From: Vreelandella titanicae BH1
GTDB lineage: Bacteria > Pseudomonadota > Gammaproteobacteria > Pseudomonadales > Halomonadaceae
Length of the DNA stretch: 64,000 bases
Direction: 5' to 3'
NCBI RefSeq assembly: GCF_000336575.1
Contig: NZ_AOPO01000006.1
Span: forward strand, 1-64,000
Under the pieces are notes generated by a model. That model was not told the DNA's origin, did not search any database, and was given only the letters and a program-made list of their open reading frames with translations. The position numbers were made by a program, and so were the translations under genes. The stretch's first letter is position 1; each line of letters begins with the position of its first letter. Below, piece after piece: positions 46,166-54,667 of the stretch.

Positions 46166-47182
46166 ATGAGCCAATCTATTGCAGTCATCAAGGGCGACGG
46201 TATCGGCCCCGAAATTATGGAGGCCACGCTGCGAGTACTCGACGCCTTGGATTGTGGCTTAACCTACCAGCACATCGATGCTGGCTTAGGTGCCCTTGAA
46301 AAGCATGGCACGCTGATTCCTCAAGAGTCGTTGGATGCCATCGAAAAATACGGCATCGCGCTGAAAGGCCCGCTAACCACGCCGATTGGCAAGGGCTTCT
46401 CCTCGATTAACGTACAGCTACGTCGTCACTTTGACCTTTATGCCAACGTGCGCCCGGCGATTAGCTTCCCCGGTACTCGTTCGCGCTACGACGATATTGA
46501 TATGATCACCGTGCGCGAAAACACCGAAGGCGCGTATCTTTCCGACGGCCAGGAGATGATCGACGACGGCGATACTGGCATTTCGGTGATCAAAGTGACT
46601 CGCAAAGGCTCCGAGCGCATTGTGCGCTACGCCTTTGAGCTGGCCAAAAACAACGGTCGCAAAAAAGTCACCGCGGTACACAAAGCCAACATTATCAAAA
46701 CCAGCTCGGGTTTATTTCTGGACGTAGCGCGGGAGATTGCCAAAGAGTACCCCGAGATCGAATTCCAAGAGATGATCGTCGATAACGCCTGCATGCAGCT
46801 GGTAATGAACCCACATCAGTTTGATGTGGTGGTCACTACCAACCTGTTTGGCGATATTCTCTCTGACCTTTGCGCTGGCTTAGTCGGCGGTTTGGGTTTG
46901 GCTCCAGGGGCGAACATCGGCGAAAAAGCAGCGATCTTTGAAGCTGTGCATGGCTCAGCGCCGGATATCGAAGGCAAAAACATCGCTAACCCCTGCGCCT
47001 TGCTGCTCGCCGCAGCACAAATGCTTGATCACCTGGGCATGACAGAGAAAGGCACCGCCATCCGCCAGGGTATCCGTACCGTGCTGGAAACCCGCCGCGA
47101 TATGGTCACCCCCGATATGGGCGGCACTGGCTCTACCGACTCCTTCGCCCAGGCGTTGGTTGAGTACGTACAGAGCCACTAG
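46166..47182 (+). CDS. icd: Isocitrate dehydrogenase, small NAD-type
   Basis: Oxidative decarboxylation of isocitrate in the TCA cycle. The 338 residues are shorter than NADP-IDH of E. coli (416), matching the type I NAD-linked bacterial IDHs. Seen: substrate residues in FSSINVQLRRHFDLYANVRP near residue 80, where the S-x-N pair corresponds to S113/N115 of E. coli IDH, and HGSAPDIEGKNIANP near residue 258. The Asp-Ile pair there replaces the Lys-Tyr of NADP enzymes and predicts NAD preference. A 3-isopropylmalate or homoisocitrate dehydrogenase is less likely given the S-x-N pair. GAGGAG lies 8 nt before the ATG. Confidence 0.9.
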   Translation: MSQSIAVIKGDGIGPEIMEATLRVLDALDCGLTYQHIDAGLGALEKHGTLIPQESLDAIEKYGIALKGPLTTPIGKGFSSINVQLRRHFDLYANVRPAISFPGTRSRYDDIDMITVRENTEGAYLSDGQEMIDDGDTGISVIKVTRKGSERIVRYAFELAKNNGRKKVTAVHKANIIKTSSGLFLDVAREIAKEYPEIEFQEMIVDNACMQLVMNPHQFDVVVTTNLFGDILSDLCAGLVGGLGLAPGANIGEKAAIFEAVHGSAPDIEGKNIANPCALLLAAAQMLDHLGMTEKGTAIRQGIRTVLETRRDMVTPDMGGTGSTDSFAQALVEYVQSH

Positions 47183-47207
47183 TCGACTCTTTCTAGCTGA
47201 TCGCTTT

Positions 47208-49418
47208 CTAGCCAATTTCATTAAAGCGGTAACGCAATAAGTACAATGCATTGAGGGTGACCAGCACGGTCGCCCCAGTGTCAGCCATTACCGCGACCCA
47301 CATCCCTGTAATCCCCAGCACCGTAGAGACCAAAAACAGCGCCTTGAAGCCAAGCGCCAAGGCCACGTTGGTTTTTACATTGCGCATGGTCGCCCGGGAA
47401 AGTGCGATCATCTCGGCTATCCCACCTACGCGGTTTTTAAGCAGCGCGGCGTCGGCGGTTTCAAGCGCCACATCGGTACCGCTACCCATGGCAATACCCA
47501 CTTCTGCCGCTGCGAGTGCCGGTGCATCGTTAATACCATCGCCCACTTTACCCACTGGCCCAAGCCCTTGCGCCTGCCACTCGCGCACGCGCTGGGCTTT
47601 ATCTTCCGGCATCAGCTCGCCTTCTGCTTCAATGCCCAACTGTTCACCAATGGCCGCCACGGTGCGGGCATTATCACCGCTGAGCATCACGGCTTGCACA
47701 CCTAGGCGCTCTAACGCTTGAAGACCTTCGCGAGCATCTTCACGGGGTTCATCACGCAGAGCGATTAGTCCTAATAGGCGCTCACTTTCTATCCCGTCCT
47801 CTCCTTCTATCCCTATTTCTATCAGTACGGCCAGGCTTTTGCCCTGCGCTTCCAACGCCGCAATACGGGCTTTTATCTCACCGGTGTGCTGGGTGAAAGA
47901 TTGTAAATAGCGCGGGCTCACCAGCATTAACTCACGTCCTTCGACATGTCCGGCAACGCCCTGCCCTGCTAGCGCACGAGCACCTTGCACAGTAGGTACC
48001 GAAGCCCCCTCCTGCCGGTCATAATAGTCACTGATCGCCACAGCGAGGGGGTGGCTCGAGCCCTGCTCCAGAGCGGCAGCAAGACGCACTATCTCAGCGC
48101 AACGGCTTTTATCAAGACGGCTACCAGCTTCAAGGCTCTCTACATCCGTCACGGAGGGTTTGCCCGCGGTTAGCGTGCCGGTTTTATCCAGCGCGACCCG
48201 CTTGAGTTTGCCTAACTGCTCTAATACCGCACCGCCTTTCATCAGCAGACCGTTGCGAGCGCCCACCGATAACCCGGCTGCAATGGCCGCGGGCGTCGAA
48301 ATCACCAGCGCACAGGGGCAAGCAATAAGCAGTAGCGCTAGGGCGCGATAGATGGATTCCGACCACAGCATCGTCGATACCAGCGGCGGTACGATAGCGA
48401 CCAGCAGCGCCACCCCGACGACCGCAGGCATATAGTAAAACGCAAAGCGGTCAATAAAACGCGCCACTGGTGCTTTGGCCGCCTGAGCCTCCTCCACGAG
48501 CTTAATCACTCGGGCGATGGTGTTGTTTTCAGCGCTGCGGGTTACCTCAACTTCAAGCACGCCATCCAGATTGACGGTGCCAGCAAATACTGACTCGCCT
48601 TCGCTACGCTCCCGTGGCACCGACTCACCATTCACAGGCGATTCATCAATCGAGGAGTGACCGGCAATAATTTGCCCGTCACAGGGCAGACGGTCGCCAG
48701 GGCGTACCTGCACTCGTTGCCCCGGCACCAGAGACGCGGCAGCAACTTCCCGAGCTTCGCCCTGCTCCATCAACCGCGCAGTAGAGGGAGTCAGCTTGGA
48801 AAGCGCCGAAATACTGCGGCGCGCCTGAGCGGCGGCAACGCCTTCCAGCATCTCCCCCACTGCAAATAGAAACACCACCACTGCCGCTTCAGCGGCGGCG
48901 TTTATCGCCAGTGCCCCTAGGGCTGCGATGCTCATCAGCATTTCAATGGTGAAAGGGTTACCCATCTTAAGCGCCTGCCAAGCACGCTGAATAACCGGCA
49001 CAAGACCAACGACCGTTGCGGCGATGAACGGCCAACTGCCCAGGGTGGGCCAGGCGAATTTAAGCCCCCAGGCAAGCGCCAGCAATACACCACTGACAAT
49101 CACCAAACGCCCTTTAGGCGACTGCCACCATGAGGACGACTTTTCCGATTCAGTTGTGTTCACCGACTCATCGATTACCTGGTAGCCCAGAGCCGTGATC
49201 GTTGACTCAATATCGGAATGTGGCAGGGTCTTACCGGGCGGTGCGGTTAATCGCACCGAGCCGGTGACAGAACTCGCGGAAACATGTTCAACATGGTTTA
49301 AACGATTTAGCGCCGCCTCAACTTTACGTTCGCAGCCACCGCAGTCCATACCTTGCACGCGCAGGGTGGTCGGCGACGGAGAAACTGCAGAGGTTTTAGC
49401 CGGTGTGGTCGTACTCAT
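47208..49418 (-). CDS. zntA: Zn/Cd/Pb-exporting P1B-type ATPase
   Basis: Heavy-metal efflux pump of the inner membrane. The start at 49418 (MSTTTPAKTSAV) has GGAG 9 nt upstream. Seen: an N-terminal heavy-metal-associated domain with C26-x2-C29 (GMDCGGCERK), the transmembrane CPC motif in LIACPCALVIS near residue 369, the phosphorylation site DKTGTLT near residue 411, HP signature SSHPLA near residue 455 and GDGINDAPAL near residue 630. The 736-residue length equals the ZntA/CadA type; CPC with a single HMA favours Zn/Cd/Pb over copper. It is divergent from its MerR regulator. Confidence 0.92.
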   Translation of the reverse strand: MSTTTPAKTSAVSPSPTTLRVQGMDCGGCERKVEAALNRLNHVEHVSASSVTGSVRLTAPPGKTLPHSDIESTITALGYQVIDESVNTTESEKSSSWWQSPKGRLVIVSGVLLALAWGLKFAWPTLGSWPFIAATVVGLVPVIQRAWQALKMGNPFTIEMLMSIAALGALAINAAAEAAVVVFLFAVGEMLEGVAAAQARRSISALSKLTPSTARLMEQGEAREVAAASLVPGQRVQVRPGDRLPCDGQIIAGHSSIDESPVNGESVPRERSEGESVFAGTVNLDGVLEVEVTRSAENNTIARVIKLVEEAQAAKAPVARFIDRFAFYYMPAVVGVALLVAIVPPLVSTMLWSESIYRALALLLIACPCALVISTPAAIAAGLSVGARNGLLMKGGAVLEQLGKLKRVALDKTGTLTAGKPSVTDVESLEAGSRLDKSRCAEIVRLAAALEQGSSHPLAVAISDYYDRQEGASVPTVQGARALAGQGVAGHVEGRELMLVSPRYLQSFTQHTGEIKARIAALEAQGKSLAVLIEIGIEGEDGIESERLLGLIALRDEPREDAREGLQALERLGVQAVMLSGDNARTVAAIGEQLGIEAEGELMPEDKAQRVREWQAQGLGPVGKVGDGINDAPALAAAEVGIAMGSGTDVALETADAALLKNRVGGIAEMIALSRATMRNVKTNVALALGFKALFLVSTVLGITGMWVAVMADTGATVLVTLNALYLLRYRFNEIG

Positions 49419-49452
49419 CGCTCTTTGCTCCAAGTTAGTCTATCTTAGGAGC

Positions 49453-49483
49453 AGCGTAATACCTGTAGTCACTAGAGGTTCAA
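49453..49483 (-). promoter_or_regulatory. MerR-type operator-promoter for the zinc exporter
   Basis: Reading the minus strand, a -35 of TTGAAC (49478-49483) is followed by a 19-bp spacer and a TACGCT -10 (49453-49458). The spacer carries the dyad ACCTCTAG-TGA-CTACAGGT (49461-49479). Long 19-20 bp spacers with a central dyad are the hallmark of MerR-family regulated metal promoters such as those of zntA, cadA and mer. It lies between the divergent exporter and merR genes, immediately before the merR start. Confidence 0.8.
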
Positions 49484-49486
49484 GTA

Positions 49487-49966
49487 ATGAAAGATCAAAC
49501 CCCTGAGCCAACTGCCACTGAGCGTTATATCGGCATTGGTGAGCTGGCACGCGAGTCCGGCTGCAAGCCAGAAACGGTGCGCTACTACGAACAGATTGGG
49601 CTACTGCCTTCAGCACCGCGCAACGAAGGCAATCAGCGGCGCTACACTACTGCTGCTATCCGCCGTTTGACGTTTATTCGCCATGCGCGGGATTTTGGCT
49701 TTTCGGTGGAGGCAGTCCGGGAGCTGTTACAAATGGCGGATTACCCCACTATGCCCTGCGAAGAGGTAGACACGCTAGCGAAGCGTCACCTAGCCGAGGT
49801 CGAGGCACGACTTGCACGACTCACCTCGGTACGCGATGAGCTCAAACGCATGATCAATCAATGTGCGGGGGGCAATGTTGGCCAGTGCCATATTATTGAC
49901 GTACTCAGCGACCACCGGTTGTGCCATCAAACGGGGCCTCACGGTGGCGCGGATGTCATAGGTTAA
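49487..49966 (+). CDS. MerR family metal-responsive regulator (ZntR/CadR-like)
   Basis: Transcriptional activator that distorts the promoter on metal binding. Seen: an N-terminal winged helix (YIGIGELARESGCKPETVRYYEQIGLL, residues 14-40), a dimerisation coiled coil (about residues 90-125) and metal-site candidates C91, C126, C134, H135 and C146, which resemble the ZntR arrangement. The 159-residue length is in range. It is divergent from the zntA-like gene and the dyad sits right before its ATG, so autoregulation is likely. Whether zinc, cadmium or lead is the inducer cannot be read. Confidence 0.9.
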   Translation: MKDQTPEPTATERYIGIGELARESGCKPETVRYYEQIGLLPSAPRNEGNQRRYTTAAIRRLTFIRHARDFGFSVEAVRELLQMADYPTMPCEEVDTLAKRHLAEVEARLARLTSVRDELKRMINQCAGGNVGQCHIIDVLSDHRLCHQTGPHGGADVIG

Positions 49967-49973
49967 CGCGCAA

Positions 49974-50774
49974 TTAACCCAGCCACACATCCAAGAACAG
50001 CATAATCACCAGCCCCATCGCCAAGCCAAAGGTGGCTTTTTTCTGGTGCCCGCAGCGGTGGGTTTCGGGGATGATTTCGTGGCTGATCACGTACAGCATC
50101 GCGCCGGCGGCAAAGGCCAGGCCCCAGGGCAGCAGTATTTGGGAAACGCTGACAATACTGGCACCAAATAGCCCGCCAACGGGCTCGATTAGGCCGGTTA
50201 GCGCAGCAATCGACCAGGAGCGCCACTTTGAGTAGCCCTCGCCCATTAAGGCGACCGCAACGGCGAGTCCTTCTGGCATGTTCTGTAGGCCAATACCGAT
50301 CGCCAGGGGCATACCGCCCTCTAACCCATTGGCCCCAAAGCCGACGCCCACTGCCATGCCTTCCGGCAGGTTGTGGATAGTAATCGCAAACACAAACAGC
50401 CACACCCGGCGAAGCGATGCAGCCTCCGGCCCTTCACGGCCCTGGGCAAAATGCTCATGGGGCAGATGCTCGTTAAGCAGCGCAATCGCGCCCATCCCTA
50501 ACAAAATAGCCGCACAAACAATCGCGGCGGGCACTGGGCCACCGGGATAATAGATTTCCGCAGCGTCAAGCGCTGGAATAATCAGCGAAAAGAATGACGC
50601 TGCCAGCATTACCCCCGCCGCAAAACCTAACGCCAAATCACGAAAGCCACGGCTAGGCGTTTTACCTAGCAGCACCGGTAGCGCACCTACCGCCGTCAAC
50701 AATCCAGCAATTAAGCTGCCCAAAAACCCTAATAACAACGTATTTTCCATGGACAGCATAAACTCGGTTGGCAT
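49974..50774 (-). CDS. ZIP family metal transporter
   Basis: Inner-membrane divalent-cation transporter of 266 residues with about eight segments. Seen: the transport-site helix IHNLPEGMAVGVGFGAN near residue 130 and the second NMPEGLAVAVALMGEG near residue 164; the H/N-x-P-E-G motifs bind zinc. A short region with EHLPHEHFAQGREGPE (about residues 103-118) may be a metal-binding loop. It converges on merR with a 7-bp gap. ZIP proteins normally import zinc, so an exporter and an importer are neighbours here. Confidence 0.88.
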   Translation of the reverse strand: MPTEFMLSMENTLLLGFLGSLIAGLLTAVGALPVLLGKTPSRGFRDLALGFAAGVMLAASFFSLIIPALDAAEIYYPGGPVPAAIVCAAILLGMGAIALLNEHLPHEHFAQGREGPEAASLRRVWLFVFAITIHNLPEGMAVGVGFGANGLEGGMPLAIGIGLQNMPEGLAVAVALMGEGYSKWRSWSIAALTGLIEPVGGLFGASIVSVSQILLPWGLAFAAGAMLYVISHEIIPETHRCGHQKKATFGLAMGLVIMLFLDVWLG

Positions 50775-50923
50775 TCAGAAAGGCATCAAAGAGAACGACA
50801 CGTTGTTGTCTAACGTGGTATCAACACGTACTTTAACGCATTAATGCCTAATGAATAAATAACGATGGTTTTCATTAGCGCGATGTCAGTAGTGCGCCTT
50901 GGGAACATTAAAAGGGGATTCTC

Positions 50924-51493
50924 GTGCCTCATTCCGCTACGTTCGCCGCTGCCCACTTTACCCAGCTACGCCCCCGCTTAGTAGCCTTTGCGCGCCTGCA
51001 GTTACGCGACTCTACCGCCGCTGAAGATGCTGTACAGGAGACCCTGCTCACCGCCTTTGAGAAAAGCGCCACCTTTGAAGGGCGCTCCGAGTTCGAGACC
51101 TGGGTATTTGGCATTTTGAAATACAAAATTCTGAACCAACTGCGTCAACAGCGCCGTCAAGGTACTTGGCAACCGTTAGGCCTGGACTTAGATGACGACA
51201 CCCTTGACCGCCTATTTCAACAGGATGGGCACTGGCAAAGCGCTGCCCGCCCCAGCCACTGGGGAGAGCCTGAGCAGGTGTTAGAAAACCAGCGTTTTTG
51301 GCAAGTATTTGATGCCTGCTTGATAGCCTTACCGGAGAATATCGCACGCGTATTTACCTTGCGTGAACTCATGGGGCTCTCCACCACAGAGATCTGTAAG
51401 GAAACCGGCATTACTGAAACCAACTGCTGGGTCATCTTACACCGTGCGCGTTTACGGCTAAGAGAGTGCTTGGATCATGGTTGGTTAAATTAG
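50924..51493 (+). CDS. ECF-type sigma factor
   Basis: Extracytoplasmic-function sigma-70 of 189 residues with GTG start and AAGGGG upstream. Seen: region 2 (about residues 10-85, with AEDAVQETLLTAFEKSATFEGRSEFETWVFGILKYKILN) and region 4 HTH (about residues 125-185, with LSTTEICKETGITETNCWVILHRARLRLRECL). The next gene encodes a small zinc-binding anti-sigma factor, a pairing typical of redox- or metal-responsive ECF systems. The regulon is unknown; peroxiredoxin and metal genes nearby are candidates. Confidence 0.9.
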   Translation: MPHSATFAAAHFTQLRPRLVAFARLQLRDSTAAEDAVQETLLTAFEKSATFEGRSEFETWVFGILKYKILNQLRQQRRQGTWQPLGLDLDDDTLDRLFQQDGHWQSAARPSHWGEPEQVLENQRFWQVFDACLIALPENIARVFTLRELMGLSTTEICKETGITETNCWVILHRARLRLRECLDHGWLN

Positions 51494-51509
51494 CTGAGGG
51501 GAACCTGAT

Positions 51510-51713
51510 ATGCTTATGTGCCGCGAAGCCACGAGGTTGATGTCTTTAAAACAGGACAAAATATTAACATTGCGTGAAAAGATGGCTCTTCGTCTTCACC
51601 TGTCGATGTGCCGGGATTGCCGTCACTGCGCCCGCCAATTCGATCTGTTGCACAACATTAGCGACCACCACCCCGCCTCGCGAATCTCTTCCCGCAAAAC
51701 GCTAGACGATTAG
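51510..51713 (+). CDS. Zinc-finger (zf-HC2) anti-sigma factor
   Basis: A 67-residue soluble protein. Seen: an upstream cysteine (C4 in MLMCREATRLM) and the ZAS motif H-x3-C-x2-C in LHLSMCRDCRHCARQF, followed by one more cysteine, giving the C/H-H-C-C zinc-binding pattern of anti-sigma factors such as RsrA and ChrR. There is no membrane segment. It lies 16 bp after the ECF gene, so the two are co-expressed. The short length and CxxCxxC cluster suggest a redox or metal switch that frees the sigma factor; the trigger is inferred, not shown. Confidence 0.87.
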   Translation: MLMCREATRLMSLKQDKILTLREKMALRLHLSMCRDCRHCARQFDLLHNISDHHPASRISSRKTLDD

Positions 51714-51827
51714 CTTTTTCGGCTAAGTGCTGCAAACCACTACTCTCTCCTGCTTCGCTTCTCCGTCAGCGAACTCCTACGTACGCCCGACAAAAACATT
51801 GTATAGAGTCCACTTGATGGCCCATGC

Positions 51828-51854
51828 AAAAGCCAGCGCATAGGCGCTGGCTTT
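51828..51854. terminator. Bidirectional terminator between the anti-sigma and peroxiredoxin genes
   Basis: A stem of AAAAGCCAGCGC with GCGCTGGCTTTT and a 3-4 nt loop, AAAA on one side and TTTT on the other. It lies between the converging 3' ends of the anti-sigma and peroxiredoxin genes and could end both transcripts. Confidence 0.85.
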
Positions 51855-51883
51855 TCGCTTTTTACACTATTCTACTAACGCAA

Positions 51884-52534
51884 TTAACGCAGTGGCGTCT
51901 TACGCAGGTAAGGCAGAACCGTTTCATACTCGCCATACTTCTGCTTGGCATCGGCGTCAGAAACGCTAGGCGGAATAATCACGTCCTGACCTATCGTCCA
52001 ATCGGCTGGGGTGGCAACGCCGTGTTTCGTCGTGGTTTGCAATGCATCCAGGGCGCGTAGGATTTCCGCAAAGTTACGCCCTACGGTCATTGGATAGGTC
52101 ATGGAAAGCTTCAACTGCTTATCCGGCCCGATAATAAACACCGAGCGCACCGTTGCGCTGTCTGCTGGCGTGCGGCCATCGGGCAGGTAGGCATCTTCCG
52201 GCAGCATGTCATACAGCTTTGACACCGTAAGACCGTCGTCGGCGATGATCGGAAAATCGACTTCGCTGCCGCTGACGGTTTGGATGTCATTGCCCCAGCG
52301 TTTGTGGTCTTCAACACCATCCACGGAAACACCGATTACTTTGGTGCCACGTTTCTTCCACTCTGCGCTCAGCTGCGCGACGGCACCGAATTCTGTCGTG
52401 CAAACCGGGGTAAAGTCTTTAGGATGCGAAAACAGGATCGCCCAGCTGTCGCCAATCCAGTCATGAAAACGAATCGGCCCTTGGCTCGTCTCCGCTTCGA
52501 AATCGGGCACGACTGCATTAATACGTAATGACAT
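51884..52534 (-). CDS. 1-Cys peroxiredoxin (Prx6 type)
   Basis: Reduces H2O2 and organic peroxides. Seen: the peroxidatic cysteine C45 in HPKDFTPVCTTEFG with no other cysteine in the 216 residues, a conserved arginine in the C-terminal half (DGRTPADSATVRSVFIIGPD near residue 125) and a Prx6-like C-terminal domain. The lack of a resolving cysteine indicates that it depends on an external thiol such as glutathione. A GGGCG...CGCCC hairpin lies in its leader just before AAGGAGG. It is downstream of and convergent with the ECF/ZAS pair. Confidence 0.92.
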   Translation of the reverse strand: MSLRINAVVPDFEAETSQGPIRFHDWIGDSWAILFSHPKDFTPVCTTEFGAVAQLSAEWKKRGTKVIGVSVDGVEDHKRWGNDIQTVSGSEVDFPIIADDGLTVSKLYDMLPEDAYLPDGRTPADSATVRSVFIIGPDKQLKLSMTYPMTVGRNFAEILRALDALQTTTKHGVATPADWTIGQDVIIPPSVSDADAKQKYGEYETVLPYLRKTPLR

Positions 52535-52548
52535 GCTTTCCTCCTTAA

Positions 52549-52563
52549 TGGGCGTTAGACGCC
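52549..52563 (-). promoter_or_regulatory. Hairpin next to the peroxiredoxin ribosome binding site
   Basis: GGGCG and CGCCC with a 5-nt loop form a hairpin that ends about 4-5 nt upstream of the AAGGAGG Shine-Dalgarno in the peroxiredoxin leader on the minus strand. It may stabilise the 5' end or modulate initiation; no direct evidence. Confidence 0.3.
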
Positions 52564-52696
52564 CTAATAGCTTATTTGACTTTCAACACCTTCACTATAG
52601 ATCATTTAGCGCTAAGACAGCGAGTCGTAGTACAACGTTCACTCGCTCTGCCAAGCGTAGTCTAACGGCGTAAAAGCCTGAATATAAATGCCTGTA

Positions 52697-52723
52697 AAAG
52701 CAGAACGGCGCCCCAAGGCGCCG
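52697..52723 (-). terminator. Probable terminator after the CNNM/CBS gene
   Basis: CGGCGCC and GGCGCCG with a TTGG loop are followed on the minus strand by TTCTGCTTTT. Its position 35-60 bp after the stop codon at 52759 supports it; the T tract is interrupted. Confidence 0.55.
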
Positions 52724-52758
52724 CTTTAAATCAACAACAGAGAGCACCTTCTTTGGGA

Positions 52759-53796
52759 TTACTCGGCTGCTTTGGCAGCTTTATCTTCCCGTTTAACCCG
52801 CTTGATCCACTGCTGTTTAGCATAGTGGCGTAGATTGGCCACATTGTCGGTCTCATCAACAATATCTTGCCCCAGAATGGTTTCGATAATGTCTTCTAAC
52901 GTGATTAAACCTACAAAAGTGCCATGCTCGTCGTAGACAACCCGCATGTGCAGGTGATCTTTTAGCATAGAGGTGAATACCTGCTCGATGTTATGTGAGA
53001 CGTCCACGCTGCCAATCGGATGCATCAACTCGCGCATCGTTTTGGCATCGTCAGCGTGGTACATATCTGCTTTATGCACATAACCAAAGGCCTGCTCACC
53101 GTTGTCCATCACTGGGAAGCGCGTAAACGGTGCTTTGCCATACTGCTCATCGAACGTTTTCACGGTCATGTCAGGCAAAACGGTTTCACACACCGTGCGC
53201 GGCGTCATCGCTTTGCTGACGACGATATCGTGCAAGTTGAGCATATTGATAATGGTGCGCGACTCGTCCTCGTCCAGAACCTTCTCTTCCAGGCCGACGC
53301 GGGCAAGTACTTTAATTTCATCACGCAGATCGACATCATGCTCTGACTTACCTAGCCGGCGGGTGATCTGCTCCGACATCCAGATAAAAGGCAGCAAGCC
53401 AATGATCATCGGGTTTAACAGGCGTGGCAAATACGGTGACAAGCCGCGCCAGTACGTCGCGCCTATGGTTTTAGGAATAATTTCCGACAGTATTAAAATC
53501 GCCATTGTCATTACTGCCGAAACGATGGCAATAGAGGCTTCGCCAAACACGACCGCCGCTTGAGCCCCCACAGCAGTTGCACCCACAGTATGGGCAATCG
53601 TATTGAGCGTCAAAATAGCGGCTAGGGGCCGGTCGATATTAGCCTTCAGGCGCGTAAGCGAGGCGTGCAGCTTGGGGTTGTCTTCTTTCTGCTTAGCAAT
53701 ATAGCTGGGTGTAATTGAAAGAAGCGCCGCTTCAAGGATGGAACATAAAAACGAGAACGCGATTGAAAGGGTAGCAATCGTGATTAGGAGGAACAT
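52759..53796 (-). CDS. CNNM/DUF21 membrane protein with CBS domain pair
   Basis: A 345-residue protein with an N-terminal DUF21 (CNNM) membrane domain (three to four segments, residues 1-135, with ILSEIIPKTIGATYW near residue 105) and two CBS domains (about residues 205-320, with VSKAMTPRTVCETVLPDMTV and GLITLEDIIETILGQDIVDE). No CorC/HlyC domain follows. Family members move or regulate Mg2+ and Co2+. It is alone on its transcript, between convergent/divergent neighbours. Confidence 0.87.
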   Translation of the reverse strand: MFLLITIATLSIAFSFLCSILEAALLSITPSYIAKQKEDNPKLHASLTRLKANIDRPLAAILTLNTIAHTVGATAVGAQAAVVFGEASIAIVSAVMTMAILILSEIIPKTIGATYWRGLSPYLPRLLNPMIIGLLPFIWMSEQITRRLGKSEHDVDLRDEIKVLARVGLEEKVLDEDESRTIINMLNLHDIVVSKAMTPRTVCETVLPDMTVKTFDEQYGKAPFTRFPVMDNGEQAFGYVHKADMYHADDAKTMRELMHPIGSVDVSHNIEQVFTSMLKDHLHMRVVYDEHGTFVGLITLEDIIETILGQDIVDETDNVANLRHYAKQQWIKRVKREDKAAKAAE

Positions 53797-53894
53797 GAGG
53801 GCCTAGAGTGATGGGTTGTACCCAGTTTATAGGGGCATCATAAGCGGAAGTCAATGGTTCTCTATCGTGCGCTCGCCACCACGCAAAGCCGCAT

Positions 53895-54506
53895 TCATGG
53901 GCGCAGCGGCAACGCAGTCCCGATGGCAACGAAGATGCCGCCGCAAGTGCGATTGAAGCCGCGGCCAACACGCTTCAGCCAGTGGCGAATGCGGTTAGCC
54001 ATATTGGCGAGCAGGCCTTCAACCATACATTCAATAGCCACAAAGGTGCCTGCCAGCACGAAATATTGCAGCATCAAACTGCGCTGTGGGTCGATAAACT
54101 GAGGTAGAAAAGCGCTAAAAAATAACAGTACCTTGGGGTTGGTAACCGATGCCAGCACCCCCTGGCGGTACAGATGCCACCCTCTCGCTTGGCTTGCGCT
54201 CACATCCACCTCGCCCGTAATCGGCGGCGAGCGCCATACCTGGATACCCAGCCAAATAAGATACCCCCCACCGACCCATTTCAGCACTGTTAACCACACC
54301 ACCGACGACTTAAGCAGCGCACCAATGCCAAACATGCACAGGGCAATAATCAGCATAAATCCTGTGGCGCCGCCTACGATGGTAAACAGGGTTCTACGGC
54401 TGCCATGTAGCGCGCCGTGGGTCAGCGCCAGCAGGCCGTTTGGCCCAGGCGAAAGCGAAAGGCCAAGGCAGGCGATTAGGTATAAAAGCCACGTGTCCAA
54501 CAGCAT
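53895..54506 (-). CDS. LysE/RhtB family amino acid exporter
   Basis: Inner-membrane exporter with about six segments. The start at 54506 (MLLDTWLLYLIACLGLSLSPGPNG) has GGGGGAGG upstream; the frame extends 11 codons further. Seen: the family motif SLSPGPNGLLALTHG at residues 17-31 and a conserved GGGYLIWLGIQVWRS near residue 75. The 203-residue length is typical. The exported amino acid or lactone cannot be inferred. Confidence 0.87.
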   Translation of the reverse strand: MLLDTWLLYLIACLGLSLSPGPNGLLALTHGALHGSRRTLFTIVGGATGFMLIIALCMFGIGALLKSSVVWLTVLKWVGGGYLIWLGIQVWRSPPITGEVDVSASQARGWHLYRQGVLASVTNPKVLLFFSAFLPQFIDPQRSLMLQYFVLAGTFVAIECMVEGLLANMANRIRHWLKRVGRGFNRTCGGIFVAIGTALPLRP

Positions 54507-54593
54507 AGTAACGCCTCCCCCATGAAAAAATGCTTTCAATGCGCCAGCATGTCACTGTTGGTCGGCGTTTTCCATTCGTTAAAGCACGCTCAA

Positions 54594-54640
54594 TAAAAAC
54601 GCCTCCCCTTTGCTATATGTAACAAGGGGGAGGCGCCGTC
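54594..54640 (-). terminator. Rho-independent terminator after luxS
   Basis: CGCCTCCCC and GGGGAGGCG stems with a 12-nt AT-rich loop are followed on the minus strand by TTTTTATT, about 30 bp after the luxS stop. Confidence 0.85.
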
Positions 54641-54667
54641 TAACGACCTTTTGCTGCCACATAGCGC

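Noticed and set aside
49963..50403. 146-codon minus-strand ORF in another frame of the ZIP gene
   Set aside because: The ZIP frame carries the metal-binding motifs; this alternative frame is rich in Arg/Cys and looks non-coding.
50895..50925. ECF-type -35 (GGGAAC) just upstream of the ECF sigma gene
   Set aside because: A matching -10 would fall inside the coding region beyond the GTG start, so it cannot drive this gene as annotated.
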